A DNA stretch of 25,598 nt from a virus: positions 1 to 25,598 of the IMG/VR virus record IMGVR_UViG_3300042923_000644; one strand, written 5' to 3'. The position numbers and the translations under genes were made by a program. Numbering within the stretch: position 1 is the first letter of the stretch; each line of letters opens with the position of its first letter. Below the pieces are notes generated by a model that did not search any database, had not been told where the DNA came from, and saw only the letters and a list, made by a program, of their open reading frames with translations. Below, in pieces: positions 22,166 to 25,598 of this stretch.

Positions 22166-22458
22166 TTCACCCCCAGTAGTTTGTTAACTTTGGTTCCGCT
22201 GTCGATGATTGATGCTTTATATTCTGGAGAGTTAAGTTTGGCAAGCTCTTTAACATAGGTTAAATATTCTAAATAGCAATCAGCACAAAACCACACTAGG
22301 CATCCTCTCCAGTCTCCCCATTTGACTTCGCCCAACTTAAATACTGTGATATTTTCTTTTCGGCATTTACAACAAATATCTTTTGTTATGCCATTCTGAA
22401 TATTCTGAAATTGGGAGTAAACTGGAGTAATTGGCTCAGCCTTCTTCTTAAACCACAT
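22162..22458 (-). CDS. Zinc-ribbon-like protein, 98 residues
   Basis: A 98-residue protein with two CxxC pairs, C29-C32 (CCKC) and C58-C61 (CADC), spaced as in a small zinc ribbon. A Trp-rich stretch lies between them (VKWGDWRGCLVWF), and a helical tail follows (YLEYLTYVKELAKLNSPEYK). It has a basic start MWFKKK. It overlaps the upstream gene by 11 bases and the downstream gene as GTGA. I recognise no family; zinc binding is inferred from the cysteine spacing. Confidence 0.6.
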   Translation of the reverse strand: MWFKKKAEPITPVYSQFQNIQNGITKDICCKCRKENITVFKLGEVKWGDWRGCLVWFCADCYLEYLTYVKELAKLNSPEYKASIIDSGTKVNKLLGVK

Positions 22459-22693
22459 CGCTAAGATCCATTTGGCAACTTAATATAATACCTTTGCATG
22501 GGTTTTCTTCTCCACTCTTCAATCGCGCAGCTTGTTTTAAAATACTTAATTGAGTATCACTGCACTCAATAGCAGCCGAGCCAATAATTATATTGCCAAG
22601 CTGTATTTGTAATGGCTCATTGTTTTCGAGCATATATAAAATACTTCTTGCAAATTCACTTGCATGTTCGCTCAAAAGTTTGTAGTCACTCAT
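22448..22693 (-). CDS. Hypothetical protein, 81 residues
   Basis: An 81-residue acidic protein beginning MSDYKLLSEHASEFARSILY, with a helical N-terminus and a beta-like middle (PLQIQLGNIIIGSAAIECSD). It has no membrane segment or recognisable motif. It overlaps its upstream neighbour by 8 bases and its downstream neighbour by 11, which supports a real gene in the chain. Function unknown. Confidence 0.5.
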   Translation of the reverse strand: MSDYKLLSEHASEFARSILYMLENNEPLQIQLGNIIIGSAAIECSDTQLSILKQAARLKSGEENPCKGIILSCQMDLSDVV

Positions 22694-22949
22694 CGCCGTC
22701 TGCCTTAACTAATCTCATAGGAGTTCCTTCTTCTTTAGTACGCACAATAGCTTTCGGCCAAAGCTCTTTCAGATCATTCAATGCGTCTTTGTATCGATTG
22801 TCGTTGCAATCTGGTGCGGCATTGAAATAGACTTGAGCAGAAGCTTTACATGATGGACAATGAACATGAAGAATTTTATCGCCAGTCATTACCCTGTAGC
22901 CTTCTTCAAGCAATGGTTCTTTATCACAACACTTTTGAAAATTACTCAC
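22686..22949 (-). CDS. Small CxxC protein, distantly Lar-like, 87 residues
   Basis: An 87-residue protein with CC at 7-8 and HCPSC at 30-34, followed by KASAQVYFNA. Then come a helix around NRYKDALNDLKELWPKA and a charged C-terminus. Restriction alleviation (Lar-type) phage proteins have two Cys pairs and a C-terminal helix ending near Trp, so the outline is similar, but the first pair here is CC rather than CxxC and the match is weak. The start is GTG (TAGTG overlap with the upstream stop). A zinc-binding host-interaction protein is a guess. Confidence 0.5.
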   Translation of the reverse strand: MSNFQKCCDKEPLLEEGYRVMTGDKILHVHCPSCKASAQVYFNAAPDCNDNRYKDALNDLKELWPKAIVRTKEEGTPMRLVKADGDE

Positions 22950-23206
22950 TAGTCCGCTGCCTTGTCTTTATCTATATCATCTGCCAGTTTATTAAGATAA
23001 GCGGCAATTTTCCTCAATTGCTCAGCATTGTAATAACTGTAACATGGGTCTGATTCATAGCCATTATCACCTGACAGAATACGCACTGTGTTCTTAGGCA
23101 TATCATTTAACTGTGCCATTACAACATCTGATTCAATTATATCTTCAGCTAAAGATAGCTCATCTATTAACTCTTGTTTAGTGGTAATAAAACAATACTC
23201 GCTCAC
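22949..23206 (-). CDS. Hypothetical acidic protein, 85 residues
   Basis: An 85-residue acidic protein: MSEYCFITTKQELIDELSLA, a middle with MPKNTVRILSGDNGYESDPC, and a C-terminal helix (AEQLRKIAAYLNKLADDIDK). It has no zinc pattern or membrane segment. The GTG start overlaps the upstream stop as GTGA. Small acidic phage proteins of this kind often bind host proteins or mimic DNA, but nothing here is specific enough to name a function. Confidence 0.5.
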   Translation of the reverse strand: MSEYCFITTKQELIDELSLAEDIIESDVVMAQLNDMPKNTVRILSGDNGYESDPCYSYYNAEQLRKIAAYLNKLADDIDKDKAAD

Positions 23207-23607
23207 ATCATCCCCTTATCCAAGTCCGCCCCCGAAGTTTTGACCATATTTCCCGACTGGTGCAATTGGTGTTCACAAACAGGGCATATTTGAGTAGTGC
23301 AAAATGGGTGAGTGAGTTCAGTTTCAAAAGTATTGCGACAATTCTTACATGTTGTGAGACATTTCTTGTTGACAGGCTCGTAGTTGGCTTCAAACCATTC
23401 CTTCTCGTATAGGTACACATTTCTATTTCTATCAGATGTAATGTAATATTCCATAGGGTTTTTTGTTATTGTGAAATCAGTAATAGCTATAGTAATTCTA
23501 AAATTGGTATTACTTGGAACTAACGAAGCCATAATAGCTTTGGGCTTCCTCACTTTAAACCAGATGCGCTCTAGCCAGTTCCTGGGAATGCGTTTGTATC
23601 TTGTCAT
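23203..23607 (-). CDS. Zinc-ribbon protein, 134 residues
   Basis: A 134-residue protein. The first 80 residues are basic and beta-like (MTRYKRIPRNWLERIWFKVR, FRITIAITDFTITKNPMEYY). Residues 87-111 carry a four-cysteine zinc ribbon, C87-x2-C90 and C108-x2-C111, with an additional Cys at 83 and 103. The C-terminal tail is short and polar. Its ATG overlaps the stop of the 23-codon gene (ATGA) and its stop overlaps the next start (GTGA). I recognise no named family. It is probably nucleic-acid or protein binding. Confidence 0.6.
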   Translation of the reverse strand: MTRYKRIPRNWLERIWFKVRKPKAIMASLVPSNTNFRITIAITDFTITKNPMEYYITSDRNRNVYLYEKEWFEANYEPVNKKCLTTCKNCRNTFETELTHPFCTTQICPVCEHQLHQSGNMVKTSGADLDKGMM

Positions 23608-23675
23608 TTCTTCAATTTCCTGTAAGACTCAACGAGGTAATCGGGCCAGTCAGGTTGGCAGTTATAGGGGGTCAT
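23604..23675 (-). CDS. Mini-gene of 23 codons coupled at both ends
   Basis: A 23-residue frame, MTPYNCQPDWPDYLVESYRK ending in LKK. Its ATG overlaps the stop of the alarmone hydrolase gene and its TGA overlaps the ATG of the zinc-ribbon gene, both as ATGA. GAGGA lies 8-9 bases upstream. It exactly fills what would otherwise be a gap in the overlapping chain. The Cys-x2-Asp-Trp-Pro start and helical basic end look like a real peptide, but no function is known to me; it might also serve only to carry ribosomes to the next start. Confidence 0.55.
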   Translation of the reverse strand: MTPYNCQPDWPDYLVESYRKLKK

Positions 23676-24094
23676 TTAGTCAATTCCTCATAAGCCTTTT
23701 GATACCTTTGCATCAAGCTTTCATCAGGAACTTTCATGCGTGATCTGTCCATATTGTCTTTAAGATCATGTAGCTTGACAATTGTTGCTAGTTTATTTGA
23801 TTTAATTCTGAGAATAAAATTTTTATATGCCTCATTTTCTCTTCTCGTTAAACAATCCAAGGCTTCTAAAACTTCGGATGGAAAACCAAGTCTTTTAAGG
23901 TGATCTTGAGTAACGTAAGTATCTTCAATCACATCATGTAAAACTGCCACAATCATTTCTAATTGAGTATTGCAATTACTCATTACGCGCAATGGATGAT
24001 GAATATAAGGCTTTCCAGCTTTGTCTTGTTGATCAGTATGAGCGCAAACTGCTAGCCATACTGCTTCGCCAAGTAATTCTATTATATTCTTCAC
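23672..24094 (-). CDS. Small alarmone hydrolase, SpoT/MESH1-like HD domain
   Basis: A 140-residue single-domain HD hydrolase. It has AHTDQQDKAGKPYIHHP (His19, His32/33), the HD signature VLHDVIEDT (His53, Asp54, Glu57, Asp58), CLTRRENEAYKNFILRI and KLHDLKDNMD (Asp110). These correspond to the metal-binding and catalytic residues of the ppGpp hydrolase domain of SpoT and of stand-alone hydrolases such as MESH1. There is no synthetase, TGS or ACT domain, so it should only degrade (p)ppGpp or related alarmones such as (p)ppApp. In a phage this could lower the stringent response or counter toxic alarmone synthetases used as defence; that role is inference. It overlaps the nuclease gene and the 23-codon gene by four bases each. 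Confidence 0.85.
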   Translation of the reverse strand: MKNIIELLGEAVWLAVCAHTDQQDKAGKPYIHHPLRVMSNCNTQLEMIVAVLHDVIEDTYVTQDHLKRLGFPSEVLEALDCLTRRENEAYKNFILRIKSNKLATIVKLHDLKDNMDRSRMKVPDESLMQRYQKAYEELTK

Positions 24095-24435
24095 CCCATG
24101 TACTCCTCAATAGCTTTAATGCACTCATCAATCGATCTTGGGATTTTAACCAAATACCCCATTTTCTCGAAAGCTTCAACAAACCATTTTTGCTCTTTTG
24201 TAAGCTTACCATCTGTCGTTTTAATTTCCAAAATTAAGCCATGATAGCCTTTTCGTGGGACTAAGAACATGAAATCTAAGACGCCTTTACGCAATCCTTC
24301 ACGCTTGTAGTACATACCAGCTTGTGGGCTTCTCAAGCCAGCATTTGGAACAGAAAACCAAGGGTAATCAGGATATTTGAAATAGCAATATTGAGTTAAA
24401 GCGCACTGAGTATTGTGCTCAATTTGGCGTTTCAT
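24091..24435 (-). CDS. VRR-NUC domain nuclease
   Basis: A 114-residue stand-alone VRR-NUC nuclease of the PD-(D/E)xK superfamily. It has VPNAGLRSPQAG at 29-40, KGVLDFMFL with Asp54, LILEIKT with Glu70 and Lys72, and Gln82 in TKEQKWF. The ending GYLVKIPRSIDECIKAIEEY also fits the family. All core residues are present. Phage VRR-NUC proteins of this size are thought to act as structure-specific, possibly Holliday-junction-resolving, nucleases. Its start lies inside the 44-codon gene and its stop overlaps the alarmone hydrolase ATG as ATGA, so it belongs to the coupled chain. Confidence 0.85.
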   Translation of the reverse strand: MKRQIEHNTQCALTQYCYFKYPDYPWFSVPNAGLRSPQAGMYYKREGLRKGVLDFMFLVPRKGYHGLILEIKTTDGKLTKEQKWFVEAFEKMGYLVKIPRSIDECIKAIEEYMG

Positions 24436-24553
24436 GCTGAGCGTCCTGCTCTTTTTTAAATAAAATTCTTGCTAAAAGATATTGATTAATACTTGATAGA
24501 TCTTTTTCTAGAGAGGTAATACCAAGCCAATTTCTAATCCATTTTCTGATCAT
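24419..24553 (-). CDS. Small protein of 44 residues
   Basis: A 44-residue frame, MIRKWIRNWLGITSLEKDLS continuing SINQYLLARILFKKEQ and ending ETPN. The N-terminus is amphipathic and basic, then a helical stretch; it could associate with membrane or with another protein. GGAG lies eight bases before the ATG. The start shares one base with the preceding stop (TAATG) and the 3' end overlaps the nuclease gene by 17 bases. The position in an unbroken overlapping chain supports it. Function unknown. Confidence 0.5.
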   Translation of the reverse strand: MIRKWIRNWLGITSLEKDLSSINQYLLARILFKKEQDAQHETPN

Positions 24554-24666
24554 TACCACAACTCCAAAGTCCGACAATCGCAGTTTTTACTACACATATC
24601 AAAAACGCATTTAAACGCTCGCCAAGAGGTTTTAATCTTATCCCGCGCCCATCGTATTAAGCGCAT
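24553..24666 (-). CDS. Small Cys-rich protein of 37 residues
   Basis: A 37-residue frame, MRLIRWARDKIKTSWRAFKC followed by VFDMCSKNCDCRTLELW. It has a basic, Trp-containing N-terminal helix, then four cysteines within 11 residues (C20 also near), a pattern that could hold a metal. The start overlaps the preceding gene by 10 bases and the stop overlaps the next ATG as TAATG. The ribosome site is weak (AAGG 15 or so bases upstream), so translation probably depends on coupling. Supported mainly by the chain arrangement. Confidence 0.4.
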   Translation of the reverse strand: MRLIRWARDKIKTSWRAFKCVFDMCSKNCDCRTLELW

Positions 24667-24848
24667 GCTGATGTCTCTGCCTTGGGCTTGTAATTTGCAT
24701 TTTCGAGCATTGGCAGGTCATGCTTAAAGATGGTTATCAGTCTTCCATCTGCATTGATCAAAGCAGCGCCTTCAACTCTGATTTGCTGCTTGGTCTCTCG
24801 GTTTAGCTTGATGTTGGTTGGTACATGCTGTCCATCGTAAGCAATCAT
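24657..24848 (-). CDS. Hypothetical protein, 63 residues
   Basis: A 63-residue protein, MIAYDGQHVPTNIKLNRETK then QQIRVEGAALINADGRLITI and a Pro/Lys-containing tail. The start is the ATG at 24848 because AAGGAGG sits four bases ahead. A longer frame from 24890 would place that ribosome site inside the coding region. It is the first gene of the overlapping chain running down to 21971. No domain is recognised; the beta-like centre suggests a compact fold. Confidence 0.55.
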   Translation of the reverse strand: MIAYDGQHVPTNIKLNRETKQQIRVEGAALINADGRLITIFKHDLPMLENANYKPKAETSACA

Positions 24849-24871
24849 AATTCCTCCTTGGTAATCAATGG

Positions 24872-24877
24872 AGTATA
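24872..24877 (-). promoter_or_regulatory. Possible -10 for the small-gene chain
   Basis: Minus-strand TATACT lies 23 bases before the start of the 63-residue gene, in the 66-base gap behind the antitoxin gene. The -35 is not convincing. No terminator separates the chain from the BrnTA module, so readthrough from the strong promoter at 25480 is also possible. Confidence 0.3.
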
Positions 24878-24914
24878 GTAGATTATTCAAGGTTTGCAGG
24901 GGTATTTTTTAGCT

Positions 24915-25169
24915 TTAAGCAGCCTTATGTTTGCGTTCACTAAAAGCCAGCTTAGTCGCATAGTCATCAATCAAGTTTCTGATTAGCCTCTGGTAGGGAA
25001 CATGCTTTTGTTCTGCAAGTTTCCTGAATGCTTTTAGGCTATCAGCATTTAAATTGATAGTGACTTTGACCGTAGTAGATTTAGAGGCCAATTCTGCTGG
25101 AGAGGGTAAAAAGTCCTCTACAGGAGAAGATTCTATAGGCTCGTCAGTGTATTTTATTTTTCTCTTCAT
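24915..25169 (-). CDS. brnA: BrnA antitoxin
   Basis: An 84-residue antitoxin. The N-terminal 30 residues are flexible and charged (KIKYTDEPIESSPVEDFLPS), the part expected to contact the toxin. A ribbon-helix-helix domain follows at 32-72: strand TTVKVTINLNADSLKAFRKL, then YQRLIRNLIDDYATKLA. The ATG at 25169 follows GGGAG by nine bases and is preferred to a longer in-frame start at 25205, which falls well inside the toxin gene. It overlaps the toxin gene by 26 bases and lies downstream of it, the toxin-first order typical of BrnTA. It should neutralise BrnT and repress the shared promoter. Confidence 0.75.
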   Translation of the reverse strand: MKRKIKYTDEPIESSPVEDFLPSPAELASKSTTVKVTINLNADSLKAFRKLAEQKHVPYQRLIRNLIDDYATKLAFSERKHKAA

Positions 25170-25428
25170 ATTTTTTTCTCCCTTTTCTCCAATAACCTGC
25201 GCCAATGATTCTGATAGTTTTTTGACGATAGGTGAATCTTACAGTCATCACCTGCTGATTAACTTTTCCAAAACAAAAATATCTTGTTTCGTTTTGAGAG
25301 TGGGCTTTGTCGATTTCAATTAAACGAAAATCATCTAAAAAAGCCTGTATTGCTTCTGAAAATGAGACCCCGTGTTTATCAAGGTTTTCTTGCTCTTTCA
25401 GTAAATCCCATTCAAAACCAGCGCTCAT
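25144..25428 (-). CDS. brnT: BrnT-family ribonuclease toxin
   Basis: A 94-residue toxin with the BrnT landmarks in order: FEWDLLKEQEN at 5-15, KHGVSFSEAIQAFLDD at 18-33, the AHSQNETRY block at 42-50, VMTVRFTYRQKTIRIIGAGY at 60-79 and a basic KGRKKYEE end. BrnT has a RelE-like RNase fold and cuts RNA to slow growth. The usual C-terminal RIISAR reads RIIGAG, so a normally basic position is glycine, which might weaken activity. GAGAGTGAA precedes the ATG, and the gene has a perfect promoter with an operator-like palindrome. The module may stabilise the prophage or act in defence. Confidence 0.85.
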   Translation of the reverse strand: MSAGFEWDLLKEQENLDKHGVSFSEAIQAFLDDFRLIEIDKAHSQNETRYFCFGKVNQQVMTVRFTYRQKTIRIIGAGYWRKGRKKYEEKNKIH

Positions 25429-25441
25429 TTCACTCTCACTT

Positions 25442-25480
25442 TATACATACGATTATATGTATAGATAAGTGATATGTCAA
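25442..25480 (-). promoter_or_regulatory. Consensus promoter and operator of brnTA
   Basis: On the minus strand TTGACA (25480-25475) and TATAAT (25457-25452) are exactly 17 bases apart, a full consensus sigma70 promoter. A perfect inverted repeat TATACATA-CGATTA-TATGTATA (25442-25463) covers the -10 and the start region, the expected site for repression by the BrnA ribbon-helix-helix domain or the BrnT-BrnA complex. Confidence 0.85.
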
Positions 25481-25598
25481 CTACCCCGCAGCGGTTTCTT
25501 CTCTCATCTTCTTGGCTAAATCCGTGTTTCTCATGGCGTGAAATCTAGCAACGCCAATGTGGTGCTGAGCGTTAACGCAATTAAGATCGCCATCACGG
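25481..25598 (-). CDS. C-terminal end of an unknown gene, cut by the window edge
   Basis: A minus-strand frame open from the window end to a TAG at 25483-25481, giving 38 residues that end HAMRNTDLAKKMREETAAG. The part nearest the edge reads RDGDLNCVNAQHHIGVARFH. The stop lies directly at the -35 of the brnTA promoter. The sequence looks coding, but I cannot assign a family from so little. Confidence 0.5.
   Translation of the reverse strand, partial: RDGDLNCVNAQHHIGVARFHAMRNTDLAKKMREETAAG

Noticed and set aside
23471-23743. Plus-strand frame of 90 codons
   Set aside because: Antisense to the coupled chain of the zinc-ribbon, 23-codon and alarmone hydrolase genes, all of which have better support.
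1-25598. CRISPR array or insertion sequence
   Set aside because: No regularly spaced identical repeats and no transposase-like frame or terminal inverted repeats were seen.

Overview
The window reads as the late and accessory part of a temperate, tailed (podovirus-type) phage, most simply a prophage in an AT-rich Gram-negative bacterium. A lipoprotein signal, a Sec-type signal peptide, sigma70-type promoters and RelBE/BrnTA-type modules suggest a proteobacterium, probably a gammaproteobacterium; that host assignment is inference. The left edge (about 5-65) is the 3' half of a class II tRNA-Leu(CAA) gene on the minus strand with no 5' half. This is what an integration site leaves at the end of a prophage away from the integrase, so phage DNA would run rightwards from it. 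No integrase, replication gene, endolysin or lytic/lysogenic repressor pair is visible, so the other end must lie beyond base 25598.

Layout. (1) 66-1562, plus strand: tandem 12-bp repeats beside the att core, a small WGR-domain gene, an unknown 115-codon gene, a GC-rich structured stretch with its own extended -10 promoter and terminator (candidate small RNA, about 1022-1279), and a 54-residue lipoprotein. (2) 1559-3570, minus strand: a coiled-coil/membrane protein and two virion fibre-type proteins ending at a strong terminator. (3) 3698-5052, plus strand: a cassette of a RelB/RelE-type toxin-antitoxin pair and a secreted protein, with its own promoters and terminator. (4) 5053-21454, minus strand: the virion assembly operon in P22 order when read right to left: small basic protein, small terminase, large terminase, portal, scaffold, P22-type coat, gp4-like, gp10-like, a 92-residue protein, gp7-, gp20- and gp16-like ejection proteins, then a 972-residue tail-collar/fibre protein. 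(5) 21587-21970, plus strand: an HTH regulator. (6) 21971-24848, minus strand: twelve mostly overlapping small genes, including a SpoT/MESH1-like alarmone hydrolase, a VRR-NUC nuclease, several CxxC proteins and three genes of 23, 37 and 44 codons. (7) 24915-25480: a BrnT/BrnA module with a perfect sigma70 promoter overlapping an inverted repeat, then the end of an unknown gene.

The most notable signal is a 16-bp sequence, AAAGTACCACTATGAA, present three times without a mismatch, always on the minus strand and always 54-57 bases upstream of the start codon of the first gene of a late unit (3570, 7971, 21454). Its CACTAT core and following GAA resemble T7/SP6-family single-subunit RNA polymerase promoters. 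If that is right, the phage combines a P22-type virion cassette with a dedicated late polymerase or a phage-specific activator encoded outside this window. Together the three sites would switch on head, ejection and fibre genes, while the plus-strand islands and the BrnTA module carry ordinary sigma70-like promoters suited to expression in the lysogen.
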